From Virgisporangium aliadipatigenens (GTDB taxonomy: Bacteria > Actinomycetota > Actinomycetes > Mycobacteriales > Micromonosporaceae): DNA of 64,000 bases. Positions 37,224-46,941 of the stretch are shown in pieces; positions within the stretch are counted from its first letter, which is position 1; each line of letters starts with the position of its first letter. The stretch spans positions 1-64,000 of the forward strand of contig NZ_BOPF01000033.1 in NCBI RefSeq assembly GCF_016863615.1, written 5' to 3'. Made by a program: the position numbers and the translations under genes. The notes below the pieces were generated by a model. The model was not told the origin of the DNA. It saw only the letters and a program-made list of their open reading frames with translations, and did not search any database.

Positions 37224-37826
37224 CTACGCGGGGTATAACGATCGTCCGGCCCGGCGGACGCGGTCCGCGAACGCCGCCGCGATTTTCGCCGGGTGGGCAT
37301 GGAAGATCGTCAGAGGTTCCACCCCGTCGGGGGTGAACCAGCCGAACTCCAGCACCTCGGACGAGACGGCCGGTGTCCCGCTGACGATGCGGCAGGCGTA
37401 GTTCGCGACGATCGGCACCGAGGCGTGCGGCGCCCCGATGAGCCGGTTGTCGAAGACGCCGATGAGGTGCGTGGCCGCCACGACCAGGCCGCCCAGTTCC
37501 TCGCGCACCTCGCGAATTGCCGTGTCGACCAGGTTCTCGCCGACCTCACCGACCCCGCCGGGCAGCGCCCAGGTACCGTCGCCGGCCCGTTTGACCAGCA
37601 ACAACCGGTCGGTGTCGTCGAAGATGGCGGCCTCGGCGCCGAGGGCTGGGGTGCGGATCCCCAGGTCCCGCGGCGGCGGGCCGGGCACCACCCGCCGGCC
37701 CTCAAGGGCGGCCGCGAGGGCGAGGACGCGACGGTACCGCTCGAGGTTGAACGGGTCGGTCGAGCCGGCCAGCCCGTCGAGGGCGGTGCGGCGCAGCCGG
37801 GCCGCGATTGCCGTGAGATCACTCAC
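37224..37826 (-). CDS. Nudix hydrolase with Nudix_N-type N-terminal helical domain
   Basis: The 200-residue product has an N-terminal helical part (about 1-55) like the 'hydrolase of X-linked nucleoside diphosphate N-terminal' domain and a full Nudix box (LPGGVGEVGENLVDTAIREVREELGG, about 88-113). The substrate is unknown. The GTG start at 37826 overlaps the stop of the next gene (GTGA). That neighbour has the same N-terminal layout but no Nudix box, so the two may be tandem paralogues. Confidence 0.87.
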   Translation of the reverse strand: MSDLTAIAARLRRTALDGLAGSTDPFNLERYRRVLALAAALEGRRVVPGPPPRDLGIRTPALGAEAAIFDDTDRLLLVKRAGDGTWALPGGVGEVGENLVDTAIREVREELGGLVVAATHLIGVFDNRLIGAPHASVPIVANYACRIVSGTPAVSSEVLEFGWFTPDGVEPLTIFHAHPAKIAAAFADRVRRAGRSLYPA

Positions 37827-38251
37827 GCTGTCAGTAGATCAGCGATCTTCCGGTCGTCGTCCGGCAGGTCCGCCCCGGGTGCCCGCAGGACGAAGATCAC
37901 AGTGTGCGGCTCGGTCCGTTCCGGCCGGTCGGCGTTGTCGAGCACGGTCGCCACCTCGCACGGGGTGCCGGCCAGCCGCAGGGCGGCGTCGGGCACGGAC
38001 TCCGCGGGGCGCATCCAGTCCCGCAGGACGCTGCCGTCGGCGCGGAACACCGCGACCGCGGCGAGCGGCGTGCGCAGCGAGTCGGCGGCGAGCACCGCGG
38101 CCGCGTCGCCGGCCCCGAGCGCCGCGTACAGGTCGGCCGCCGCGTCCCGCAGCTCGGTCAGCAGGCGGGCGTCGAGCTCCGAGCACGGGTAGTAGAGGCC
38201 GTTCGCGGCCATCGCGCGGAGCTCTTCGGCCACCGCCAGGAGGTCGGTCAA
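37823..38251 (-). CDS. Nudix_N-like paralogue lacking a Nudix box
   Basis: The 142-residue protein starts at a TTG (38251) that overlaps the stop of the upstream DUF3152 gene by 4 nt, with GGTGGGG as a possible ribosome site. Its N-terminus (TDLLAVAEELRAMAANGL) aligns with that of the neighbouring Nudix enzyme (SDLTAIAARLRRTALDGL), both reach an LRTP/IRTP...V/IF.AD element, and then this protein loses the Nudix box entirely. No catalytic motif remains. It may be a degenerate copy kept as a binding partner, or I may be over-reading a short similarity. Confidence 0.6.
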   Translation of the reverse strand: MTDLLAVAEELRAMAANGLYYPCSELDARLLTELRDAAADLYAALGAGDAAAVLAADSLRTPLAAVAVFRADGSVLRDWMRPAESVPDAALRLAGTPCEVATVLDNADRPERTEPHTVIFVLRAPGADLPDDDRKIADLLTA

Positions 38252-39042
38252 TCGGACCCCACCGGGCCGGTGACGAGCGTCTTGCCGTCGGGGTAGGGCC
38301 ACGGGTTGCGCACGCAGCCCTCCAGGCCGTACGTCTGGGTCTGCATCACCGGGGCCAGGCCACCGGGGCGCGGGCAGCGCACGTGCCCGTTCCCGAGAAA
38401 ATGCCCGACCTCGTGGTTGACCACCATGGCACGGTACTCGTCGCGCGCGTCGGCGTACCACGGGACGGCGAGTTGCCACCGGGCCAGGTTGATCACGATG
38501 GTGCGCCCGCCGCGGCAGGAGACCTCGCCCTTGGTCTGCACGCCGACGCCGCTGCAGAGCTTGTCCGTCGTGGCCGGGGTGGCGAGGTGGATCGTGAGGT
38601 CCGACGGGTCGGCGGCCACCCGGCGGAATCCCACGTTGCCCTTCGCGATCCAGCTGCGGCGCTCGGCGAGGATGCGTTCCACCGCCTGGGCGAACTCCTC
38701 GGGCGCGACGCCGCTGGTCTCCTCGACCGCGATCCGGTAGCGCCAGATCCGGCCGGCGCCGACCGGTGCGCTGTCGGTGCGCACGTACTCGAAGCGCTGC
38801 GGCCCGGAGTAGGGCACGTGCGGCGGGCTCGGTGCGACCGGCGACGCGGCCGGGGACTGCACGCCGAACGCGGGCTCGGCGGGCGGCGCCGACGGCTGCG
38901 GCGCGGAAAGCCCCGGCGCGGCAGATCCGGGCATGCGGGTCGTGAAGACGTATCCGAGGAGAAGAAGACCGGCCACGACGAAGAGTGATGCGCGGAAGAA
39001 CTTCACGAACTGGCGACGGCGCCGCGTCGCGAACTGTTGCAC
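38248..39042 (-). CDS. DUF3152 membrane-anchored metzincin-like protease
   Basis: The 264-residue protein has one membrane anchor (about 13-34), a Pro/Ala/Ser linker and an outside domain with the complete metzincin zinc motif HEVGHFLGNGH at 210-220 and a Met-turn-like APVMQ after it. The two Cys pairs (KLCSGVG..EVSCRGG and HVRCP...EGCVRN) likely form disulfides. It is likely an extracytoplasmic zinc protease of the DUF3152 family; the substrate is unknown. Start GTG at 39042, near the divergent LOG gene. Confidence 0.85.
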   Translation of the reverse strand: MQQFATRRRRQFVKFFRASLFVVAGLLLLGYVFTTRMPGSAAPGLSAPQPSAPPAEPAFGVQSPAASPVAPSPPHVPYSGPQRFEYVRTDSAPVGAGRIWRYRIAVEETSGVAPEEFAQAVERILAERRSWIAKGNVGFRRVAADPSDLTIHLATPATTDKLCSGVGVQTKGEVSCRGGRTIVINLARWQLAVPWYADARDEYRAMVVNHEVGHFLGNGHVRCPRPGGLAPVMQTQTYGLEGCVRNPWPYPDGKTLVTGPVGSD

Positions 39043-39069
39043 GAGGAGGACCGGCTACCGTGAGCGGTT

Positions 39070-39864
39070 ATGACCAAGTCGACCTCGGAGCGCCGCCGGG
39101 GCCCGGTGACGCTACGTCATGAAGCGATTCCGCCGAGCACCGCCGACCAGAAACTGCTCGACTCGCGGGCCCGCAGCGACTGGAAGACCCGCGACGCGTG
39201 GCGGGCGCTGCGGATCCTGTCCGAGTTCGTCGAGGGTTTCGAGACCCTCTCCGAGCTGCCGCCGGCGGTCAGCGTTTTCGGCTCGGCGCGGTTCAAGCCC
39301 GGCTCGGCCCATTACGACCTGGGGGAACGGGTCGGAGCCGCGCTGGCGCGCGCCGGCTACGCCGTGATCACCGGCGGCGGACCCGGCGTGATGGAAGCGG
39401 CCAACAAGGGCGCGTCCGACGCGGGCGGCGTCTCGGTGGGCCTGGGGATCGAGCTGCCGTTCGAGCAGAGCCTCAACGAGTGGGTGGACCTGGGCATCGA
39501 CTTCCGCTACTTCTTCGCCCGCAAGACGATGTTCGTCAAGTACGCGAACGGCTTCGTCGTGCTGCCCGGCGGCTTCGGCACGATGGACGAGCTGTTCGAG
39601 GCGTTGACGCTGGTGCAGACGAAGAAGGTCACCCGCTTCCCCGTGGTGCTGATGGGCAGGGCGTACTGGTCCGGCCTCATCGAGTGGATGCGCGGCACCA
39701 TGGCCGCCGAGAGCGCGATCGGCCCGAACGACCTGGACCTGATGCTGATCACCGACGACGTCGACGAGGCGGTGCAGTACATCCGCACGGCCGACTCCGA
39801 GCTGCACGGGCTGCCCGCCGAACAGGCCGCCCAGCAGGCGGCCGCCGAGGAGGCGGGCAGCTGA
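39070..39864 (+). CDS. LOG-family (TIGR00730) nucleotide 5'-monophosphate phosphoribohydrolase-like
   Basis: The 264-residue product has the Rossmann-type LOG fold with GGGPGVMEAANKGA near 102-115 and the catalytic PGGFGTMDE at 166-174. LOG proteins release a base (for example an activated cytokinin in plants) from its 5'-ribose phosphate; in actinobacteria the natural role is unclear. An N-terminal extension of about 60 residues is longer than in the next gene. It is followed by a second LOG gene after 1 bp, so the two form a tandem operon. Confidence 0.9.
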   Translation: MTKSTSERRRGPVTLRHEAIPPSTADQKLLDSRARSDWKTRDAWRALRILSEFVEGFETLSELPPAVSVFGSARFKPGSAHYDLGERVGAALARAGYAVITGGGPGVMEAANKGASDAGGVSVGLGIELPFEQSLNEWVDLGIDFRYFFARKTMFVKYANGFVVLPGGFGTMDELFEALTLVQTKKVTRFPVVLMGRAYWSGLIEWMRGTMAAESAIGPNDLDLMLITDDVDEAVQYIRTADSELHGLPAEQAAQQAAAEEAGS

Positions 39865-39865
39865 C

Positions 39866-40414
39866 GTGGCCGCGATCTGCGTGTTCTGCGCCTCGTCGCG
39901 CACTCTCGACCAGAAGTGGCTGGACCTGGCGGCCGAGACCGGCACCGAGCTGGGCCGGCGCGGCCACTCCCTGGTCTCCGGCGGCGGGATCGTCGGCATG
40001 ATGGGCGTCGTCGCCGAGGCCGCGCGGGCGGCGGGTGCGCACACGCTCGGCGTGATCCCGCAGGCGCTGGTCGACCTGGAGATCGCCGACCGGGCCTCGG
40101 ACGAACTGGTGATCACCGCCGACATGTTCGCCCGCAAGACGGTCATGATCGAGAAGGCGGACGCGTTCATCACGCTGCCCGGTGGGCTGGGCACGCTGGA
40201 CGAGCTGTTCGAGGTGTGGACCACCGCGATGCTCGGAATGCACGCCAAGCCGGTCGTGTTGATCGACTCCGACGGGTTCTACTCCGGGCTGGTCGAGTGG
40301 CTGAGCGGGCTCACTTCCCACCGCTTCGTCCGCGACGCGGCCCTCTCGCAGCTGATCGTGGTGCCCGACGTGGCGTCCGCGCTGGACGCGATCGAGAGGA
40401 GCGTGCCGAGCTGA
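39866..40414 (+). CDS. Second LOG-family (TIGR00730) protein
   Basis: The 182-residue product has the same fold without the N-terminal extension and with the catalytic PGGLGTLDE at 105-113 and VSGGGIVGMMG near 38-48. GTG start at 39866, one base after the previous stop. This one is closer in length to the mycobacterial Rv1205 type. Both copies keep the active-site motif, so the pair probably acts on different nucleotides or as a mixed complex; either is inference. Confidence 0.92.
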   Translation: MAAICVFCASSRTLDQKWLDLAAETGTELGRRGHSLVSGGGIVGMMGVVAEAARAAGAHTLGVIPQALVDLEIADRASDELVITADMFARKTVMIEKADAFITLPGGLGTLDELFEVWTTAMLGMHAKPVVLIDSDGFYSGLVEWLSGLTSHRFVRDAALSQLIVVPDVASALDAIERSVPS

Positions 40415-40434
40415 ACGTCCCCCCGCCCACACGT

Positions 40435-40449
40435 CCGCCGAAGCGGCGG
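40435..40449 (+). terminator. Weak GC hairpin after the LOG pair
   Basis: CCGCCG-AAG-CGGCGG (40435-40449) can form a short 6-bp hairpin 21 bp after the LOG stop. It has a 3-nt loop and no U tract, so it is a weak candidate only. Confidence 0.35.
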
Positions 40450-40531
40450 TGAGGTTACCGGGATTCGACGCACCACCGTTCGGGTGTCAGGGGGCCGGAC
40501 ACCCGCGCGACGCTCCGTCGAAGGACCACGC

Positions 40532-43500
40532 GTGACCGCCTACCGGCTGGTGCGCTCCGCCGCGCCCGCCGCGCCGCCGCTCGCCCTCGACGAGGTGCAA
40601 CGGGCCGTCACGGAGCACGCCGCGGGGCCGCTGCTGGTGCTCGGCGCGCCCGGTACGGGGAAGACGTCCACGCTCGTCGAGGCGGTGGCCGCCCGGGTCG
40701 AGGCCGGTGCCGCGCCGGACTCGGTGCTGGTGCTGACGTTCGGGCGGCGGGGTGCGCGCCGGCTGCGGGACCGGATCGGGGCGCGGCTGTCCCGGGTCGG
40801 CGGCGAGCCGGTCGTGCGGACGTTCCACGGGTACGCGTTCGGGCTGTTGCGGCTGGCCGCCGCCGCGGTCGGGGATCCACCGCCGCGCCTGCTGACCGGT
40901 CCCGAGCAGGATCTTGTCATCCGGGAACTGCTGGCCGACGACGACTCCGGCTGGCCGGACGGGCTGCGGCCGGCGTTGCACACGCGGGCGTTCGCGGAGG
41001 AGCTGCGGGACCTGCTGCTGCGCGCCGCCGAACGGGGCATCGGCCCGGCCGCGCTGGCCCGGCTCGGCGAGGCGCACCGGCGGCCGGACTGGCTGGCGGC
41101 GGCCCGCTTCTACAGCCGGTACACGGAGGTGCTGGCGCTGCGCGACCTGACGGCGCGGGCCGGGACGGCGTTCGACTACGCCGAACTGATCCGCGCTGCC
41201 GTGTCGCACCTGCGGGCCGATCCCGAGCTGCTGGCCGGACACCGCCGCTCGCTGCGGCACGTCTACGTGGACGAGCTGCACGACACCGACCCGGCGCAGA
41301 TCGAACTTCTGTCCACAGTGGCCGGTCAGGGCGGGCACCTGGTGGCGTTCGCCGATCCGGACTCCTCCACGTTCGGCTTCCGGGGCGCGGATCCCTCGAT
41401 CGTGAACCGCTTCCCGGAGGAGTTCCGCACGGTGGCCGGTGGTGCGGCGCCGACGCTGCGGCTGCCGATGGCCTACCGGGGCGGCACGCGCCTTCGGGAG
41501 GCCGCGCTGCGGGTCTCCGCGCGGCTCGGCGGCCCGTCCCGGCACCGGTTCGTCGCGACGCCGCCCGACACCGACCCGGGAACGGTCGACGTGCGCACGT
41601 TCCGCTCCGCGACGAGCGAGGCGACGTTCGTCGCGCACCGGCTGCGCGAGTACCACCTCCTGAACGGCGTGCCGTGGTCGCGGATGGCGGTGCTGGTGCG
41701 TTCCACGCTGTTGCAGCTGGCCCCGTTGCAGCGGGCGCTGCAGCAGGCCGGCGTGCCGACGGTGACCCGTTCGGACCTGTTGCCGCTGCAGGCGCACCCG
41801 GCGGTGGCGCCGCTGCTGCTCCTGCTGCGCTGCGCGCTGGAGCCGGAACGCCTCGACGAGGACGCCGCGGTGGCCCTGCTGCACTCGCCGCTCGGCGGCG
41901 CCGACCCGCTGGCCGAACGCCGCCTGCGCCAGGGGCTGCGCGCGCTCGCGCTGGCGGCCGGCGACCGGCGCCCCTCGGGCGTGCTCGTCGTGGAGGCGCT
42001 GCGCGACCCGACGGAACTGGCGGCCGTCGAACGCCGCTGGGCCCGACCCGCCAGATCGGTGGGCACCCTGCTGGCGTTGGCGCGCACCGAGGCCGCCAAG
42101 CCGGAGTCCACTGTGGAGGATGTCCTCTGGGCGGTGTGGAACGCCAGCGGCCTGGCCGGCCGGTGGGCCAACCTGTCCGAGAAGGGCGGTCCCCGGGGCG
42201 AGGCCGCCGACCGGGACCTCGACGCGGTGGTGGCCCTGTTCGACACCGCGGCCCGCTTCGTCGACCGGCTGCCGGGCGCCCGCACCGAGGTCTTCCTGGA
42301 TCACGTCTTCGGCCAGGAACTGCCGAGCGACGCGATGGCGCCGGTGGCCGACCGCGGCGACGCGGTGCGCATCCTGACGGCGCACGCCGCCAAGGGTCTG
42401 GAGTGGGACGTGGTGGCCGTCGCCGGTGTGCAGGAGGGGCTCTGGCCGGACCTGCGGCTGCGCGGCAGCGTGCTCGGCTCCGAGCTGCTGGTCGACCTGG
42501 CGGCCGGCCGCGAACTGGGCCTCGTCGGCCGGATCGCCGCGACCCTGGACGAGGAGCGGCGGCTGTTCCACGTGGCGGCGACCCGGGCGCGTCGGGCGCT
42601 GCTGATGACGGCCGTCTCCTCGGGCGACGGCGAGGAGCAGCCCAGCCGGTTCCTGCACGAACTGGACCCGGACGCGGAGGTCGAGGCGCCGACGACCGCC
42701 CTGCCGCGCGGCATGACGCTGCCCGGCCTGGTGGCCGAACTGCGCACCGTGCTGGCCGACTCCCAGGCGGGCGAGGCCCGGAAACGGGACGCCGCGCGGA
42801 TGCTGGCCGAACTGGCGGCCGCGAACGTGCCCGGCGCCGACCCGGACGACTGGTGGGGCCTGCGCGAACTCTCCGACGAACGGCCGCTCGTCGACGAGGG
42901 CGAGCCGGTGACCGTCACTCCGTCCACAGTGGACAGCGTGCGCAGGTGTTCGCTGCGCTGGCTCCTCGAACGCCACGGCGGCGGCACCCGCCCCTCACCG
43001 GAGCAGGGCATCGGCAACCTCGTGCACGCCGCGGCGATGCTGGCCGGCGACGCCGGTGCCGACCGCGCGGCCCTCGTCTCCTACGTGGCCGAACGCTTCG
43101 ACGCCATCGAACTGAGCGCCCGCTGGCTCGCCGGCCGGGAACGCGACCGCGCCGAGGGCATGCTCGACAAGCTCGTCAGCTGGCTCGCCGGGAACCCGAG
43201 ACGGCTCATCGCCATCGAGCAGGACTTCCTGGTGCAGCTGACCGACCCGGACGGCCCCGTGGAGATCAAGGGCCGGGTCGACCGCCTCGAACTGGACGAG
43301 CAGGGCCGCCTCGTCGTGGTGGACCTGAAGACCGGCAAGAGCGCCCCGGTCAACGCCGATGTGGCCGAACATCCACAGCTCGCGGCCTACCAGGCGGCCG
43401 TGGCGGCGGGGGCGTTCGAGGAGTCGACGGAGGCCGGTGGGGCGTCCCTCGTGCAGCTCGGCACCACCAACACCACCGCGCGCGAGCAGGTGCAGCCGCC

Positions 43501-43669
43501 GCCGCACGAGACGACCGACCCCAACTGGGCCGTCAACCTGGTCAAGGGCGCGGCGCGGGCGATGGCGAACTCGACGTTCGAGGCGGTGGCGAACAACAAG
43601 TGCCGCGCCTGCCCGGTGCGCAACGCGTGCCCGGTGAGCGGCCGCGGCCGGCAGGTGACCGACCTATGA
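40532..43669 (+). CDS. adnA: AdnA-type helicase-nuclease subunit
   Basis: The 1045-residue protein is a UvrD-type motor joined to a RecB-type nuclease: Walker A GAPGTGKT (38-45), motif II in divergent form VYVDELHDTD (typical DEYQD is changed), the late motifs VRILTAHAAKGLEWDVVAVAGV and RLFHVAATRARR, and a nuclease with GRVDRLELDEQGRLVVVDLKTGK (Asp931). An [4Fe-4S] set is visible as Cys806 and C-x2-C-x5-C at 1024, 1027 and 1033. Together with AdnB it resects double-strand breaks in actinobacteria. I start at GTG 40532; GTG 40484 adds 16 residues. AdnB overlaps by 4 nt. Confidence 0.92.
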   Translation: MTAYRLVRSAAPAAPPLALDEVQRAVTEHAAGPLLVLGAPGTGKTSTLVEAVAARVEAGAAPDSVLVLTFGRRGARRLRDRIGARLSRVGGEPVVRTFHGYAFGLLRLAAAAVGDPPPRLLTGPEQDLVIRELLADDDSGWPDGLRPALHTRAFAEELRDLLLRAAERGIGPAALARLGEAHRRPDWLAAARFYSRYTEVLALRDLTARAGTAFDYAELIRAAVSHLRADPELLAGHRRSLRHVYVDELHDTDPAQIELLSTVAGQGGHLVAFADPDSSTFGFRGADPSIVNRFPEEFRTVAGGAAPTLRLPMAYRGGTRLREAALRVSARLGGPSRHRFVATPPDTDPGTVDVRTFRSATSEATFVAHRLREYHLLNGVPWSRMAVLVRSTLLQLAPLQRALQQAGVPTVTRSDLLPLQAHPAVAPLLLLLRCALEPERLDEDAAVALLHSPLGGADPLAERRLRQGLRALALAAGDRRPSGVLVVEALRDPTELAAVERRWARPARSVGTLLALARTEAAKPESTVEDVLWAVWNASGLAGRWANLSEKGGPRGEAADRDLDAVVALFDTAARFVDRLPGARTEVFLDHVFGQELPSDAMAPVADRGDAVRILTAHAAKGLEWDVVAVAGVQEGLWPDLRLRGSVLGSELLVDLAAGRELGLVGRIAATLDEERRLFHVAATRARRALLMTAVSSGDGEEQPSRFLHELDPDAEVEAPTTALPRGMTLPGLVAELRTVLADSQAGEARKRDAARMLAELAAANVPGADPDDWWGLRELSDERPLVDEGEPVTVTPSTVDSVRRCSLRWLLERHGGGTRPSPEQGIGNLVHAAAMLAGDAGADRAALVSYVAERFDAIELSARWLAGRERDRAEGMLDKLVSWLAGNPRRLIAIEQDFLVQLTDPDGPVEIKGRVDRLELDEQGRLVVVDLKTGKSAPVNADVAEHPQLAAYQAAVAAGAFEESTEAGGASLVQLGTTNTTAREQVQPPPHETTDPNWAVNLVKGAARAMANSTFEAVANNKCRACPVRNACPVSGRGRQVTDL

Positions 43670-46600
43670 CTTTGTTCGAGGTCGGTCAGGCGCCGCGGGT
43701 GCAGCCCCGGATGGGGCCCCGCTACACGCCCGTCGAGCTGGCCAAGCTCCTCGAACTCGTGGCGCCCACGCCGCAACAGGCCGAGGTGATCGCCGCTCCG
43801 GTCGCGCCGCTGCTCGTCGTCGCCGGTGCCGGATCGGGAAAGACGGAGACGATGGCGGCCCGCGTGCTGTGGCTCGTCGCCAACAACCACGTGCGCCCCG
43901 AGCAGATCCTCGGGCTGACGTTCACCCGGAAGGCGGCGGGGGAACTCGCGCACCGCATCCGGGCGCGACTGGCGCAACTGGTCCGCAAGCTCGGCCGGGA
44001 CGACCTCCTCGCGGGAGAGCCCGCGGTCGCGACCTACCACTCCTACGCGGCGCGGGTCGTGCGCGAGCACGGCGTGCGCGCCGGCTACGAACCGGCCACC
44101 CGGCTGCTCACCGAGGCGGCCTGCTGGCAGCTCGCCGACTCGGTCGTGCGCACCTACGACGGCGACATGACGGCGGTGTCGGCGGCACCGTCCACAGTGG
44201 TCGATGCCGTGTTGCGCCTCGCCGGGGACATGGCCGAGCACCTCGTCTCCGCCGACGACGTGGCCGCCTGGACCGGCCGCTTCCACGCGAGCGTCAACGC
44301 GATCCCGGGTTCGCGGATCCCGGCCGACGTGCGCAAGATGCTGGACCGGCAGCGGGCCCGGCTCCAGCTGCTGCCGCTGGTGCGCCGTTACGCCGAGCGC
44401 AAGGCCGCGTTGGAGGCGATGGACTTCGGGGACCAGTTGGCCCGCGCGGCAACGGTTTCGGTCCGCCACCGCGAGGTGGGTCTGGTCGAACGGGACCGCT
44501 ACCGCGTCGTGCTCCTCGACGAGTACCAGGACACCAGCCACGCGCAGGTGACCCTGCTGCGCGCGCTCTTCGGCGACGGGCATCCGGTGACGGCCGTCGG
44601 CGACCCGTGCCAGTCCATCTACGGGTGGCGCGGCGCGTCGGCCGGCACGCTCACCCGCTTCCCGGAGGAGTTCCCGCAGCGCGACGGCGCACCGGCGCGG
44701 GAACTGTCGCTGACGACCAGTTGGCGCAACCGCCCCGAGATCCTCGACGTGGCCAACGCCCTGTCCCGCCCGCTGCGCGCACACGGCGCCCGCGTCGCCG
44801 AACTGGCACCCGCCGACCGGCTCGCCCCGATGGCGTCCACCGCCACGGTCCACTGTGGACTGTTCGAGTCCTATGTGGACGAGGCCCGGTGGCAGGCCGA
44901 ACGGATCGCCGCCGCGTGGAGCCACAGCGCGGGCCAGCCCGACGCGCTCCCGTGGGAGATCGCGGTCGACAAGCGGCCCACGACGGCCGTGCTGGTGCGG
45001 GTTCGGGCGCAGATCCCGGCCATCGAGGCGGCTCTGCGCGCCGTCGGGCTGCCGGTCGAGGTGGTGGGCCTCGGCGGGCTGCTGGACACCCCGGAGGTCC
45101 GCGACGTCGTCAGCACCCTGCGCGTGCTGGCCGACCCGGTGGAGGGGGCCGCGCTGCTGCGCCTCATGACCGGACCGCGCTGGCGGATCGGCCCGCGCGA
45201 CCTGGTGGCCCTGTACCGGCGCGCGCGTTCGCTGGCCGTCGAGCGCCGCATCGCCACCGAGGAGGAGTTCGAACTCGCCGACGCCCTCGACGAGGCCGTG
45301 CTGGTGGAGGCGCTGGACAACCTGGGCCTGCCGGAGCGCTACTCGGCGGAGGGGTACCGCCGCTTCGCGGCGCTGCGCGACGAGCTGCGCGCCCTGCGCC
45401 GCCGGCTCGACCAGCCGCTGCCGGACCTGCTCGCCGACGTCGAACGCACCATCGGGCTCGACGTCGAGGTGGCCGTCCGGCCGGGCGACGCCGGGCTCGC
45501 GCGGGCGCACCTCGACGCGTTGGGCGACATCGCGGCGCGCTTCGCCACCGAGTCCGAGGGGCCGACGCTGTCGGCGTTCCTGGCGTATCTGGCCGCTGCC
45601 GAGGCGGAGGAACGCGGGCTGGCTCCCGGCGACGTCGAGGTGGTCGAGGGGGCCGTGCAGATCCTCACCGCACACGCCGCCAAGGGGCTGGAGTGGGACA
45701 TCGTCGCCGTCGCGGGACTGACCGACGACGTGTGGCCCGGCCGGACCATCGCCTCGGATCACTGGCTGCAGGGGCTGGGCGTGTTGCCGTTCCCGCTGCG
45801 CGGCGACCGTTCCGGCCTGCCCGCGCTGGAACTGGCGCAGGTCGCCGACCAGAAGGGCGTCGCCAAGGCCCTCAAGGACTTCACCGAGGCCTGGCGCGCG
45901 CACGACGTTCGCGAGGAACGCCGCCTCGCCTACGTGGGCGTCACCCGCCCGCGCCGCCTGCTGCTCTGCTCCGGCTACTGGTGGGGCGAGGGCGTCAAGT
46001 CGCGCCGCGGCCCGTCGATCTTCCTCGACGAGATCCGGGAACGCTGTGCGGCCGGCGCGGGCACGGTCGACGCGTGGGCCCCCGACCCCGGGCCGGACGC
46101 GGAGAACCCCACGCTCACGCACCTGCCCCGGGCGAGCTGGCCCGGCGACCCGCTCGGCGATCGCCGCCCGACGCTCGCCGACGCGGCCGCGCTGGTGCGT
46201 TCCCCGCAGGAGGGTGAGCCGGGGGAGGACTACCACCGCTGGGCACGCGAAGCGGCGCTGCTGCTCGCCGAGCGCACGTCGGCCGAGCCGTCAGCGGATG
46301 TCGTTCTCCCGGATCACCTGTCGGTGTCGCAGCTGGTGCTGCTGCGCCGCGAACCGGCGACGCTGGCCCGGCGGCTGCGTCGCCCGATGCCGTCGCGGCC
46401 GGACCCGTACGCGCGGCGCGGCACGGCGTTCCACCGCTGGATCGAGGAGCGCTACGGCGCGACCCGCCTCCTCGACCTGGACGAGTTGCCCGGCGCCGAG
46501 GACGAGGACGCCGCCGGCGACCGGGCGCTCAAGGAACTGCAGGAGGCGTTTCTCGCCTCGGAGTGGGCGGACCGGACGCCGACGGCGGTGGAGGTGCCGT

Positions 46601-46941
46601 TCAGCGCGACGGTCGCCGGGGTGGTGCTGCGGGGCAGGATGGACGCGGTCTTCGACGCCCCCGGGGGAGGGTTCGAGGTCGTCGACTGGAAGACCGGCGC
46701 CCAGCCCGCTCCGGGTCGGGCCGCCGACGCGGCGGCGGTGCAGCTCGCGGCGTACCGGCTGGCGTGGGCGGCCCTGGCCGGCGTCCCGGTGGAACGGGTC
46801 GGCGCGGCGTTCGCATACATCAGGGAGGGCGTGACGGTGCGCCCCGCGGACCTGCTCGACGAGGCGGGCCTGATCGATCTGATCACCCGCATCCCGCACC
46901 AGGGTCACCAGGCGGCGACCTCGACGTCGGACTCGCCGTAG
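43666..46941 (+). CDS. adnB: AdnB-type helicase-nuclease subunit
   Basis: The 1091-residue protein keeps all motor motifs: Walker A GAGSGKT (54-60), DEYQDT (285-290), GDPCQSIYGWRGAS, QILTAHAAKGLEWDIVAVAGL and RRLAYVGVTRPRR, plus a C-terminal nuclease with LRGRMDAVFD and VVDWKTG (Asp1007). The Fe-S cysteines are absent, unlike AdnA. In the mycobacterial complex AdnB supplies the main motor, consistent with its better-conserved motif II. The ATG overlaps the adnA stop (ATGA). The 3' end overlaps the convergent small acidic gene by 37 bp. Confidence 0.93.
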   Translation: MTLFEVGQAPRVQPRMGPRYTPVELAKLLELVAPTPQQAEVIAAPVAPLLVVAGAGSGKTETMAARVLWLVANNHVRPEQILGLTFTRKAAGELAHRIRARLAQLVRKLGRDDLLAGEPAVATYHSYAARVVREHGVRAGYEPATRLLTEAACWQLADSVVRTYDGDMTAVSAAPSTVVDAVLRLAGDMAEHLVSADDVAAWTGRFHASVNAIPGSRIPADVRKMLDRQRARLQLLPLVRRYAERKAALEAMDFGDQLARAATVSVRHREVGLVERDRYRVVLLDEYQDTSHAQVTLLRALFGDGHPVTAVGDPCQSIYGWRGASAGTLTRFPEEFPQRDGAPARELSLTTSWRNRPEILDVANALSRPLRAHGARVAELAPADRLAPMASTATVHCGLFESYVDEARWQAERIAAAWSHSAGQPDALPWEIAVDKRPTTAVLVRVRAQIPAIEAALRAVGLPVEVVGLGGLLDTPEVRDVVSTLRVLADPVEGAALLRLMTGPRWRIGPRDLVALYRRARSLAVERRIATEEEFELADALDEAVLVEALDNLGLPERYSAEGYRRFAALRDELRALRRRLDQPLPDLLADVERTIGLDVEVAVRPGDAGLARAHLDALGDIAARFATESEGPTLSAFLAYLAAAEAEERGLAPGDVEVVEGAVQILTAHAAKGLEWDIVAVAGLTDDVWPGRTIASDHWLQGLGVLPFPLRGDRSGLPALELAQVADQKGVAKALKDFTEAWRAHDVREERRLAYVGVTRPRRLLLCSGYWWGEGVKSRRGPSIFLDEIRERCAAGAGTVDAWAPDPGPDAENPTLTHLPRASWPGDPLGDRRPTLADAAALVRSPQEGEPGEDYHRWAREAALLLAERTSAEPSADVVLPDHLSVSQLVLLRREPATLARRLRRPMPSRPDPYARRGTAFHRWIEERYGATRLLDLDELPGAEDEDAAGDRALKELQEAFLASEWADRTPTAVEVPFSATVAGVVLRGRMDAVFDAPGGGFEVVDWKTGAQPAPGRAADAAAVQLAAYRLAWAALAGVPVERVGAAFAYIREGVTVRPADLLDEAGLIDLITRIPHQGHQAATSTSDSP

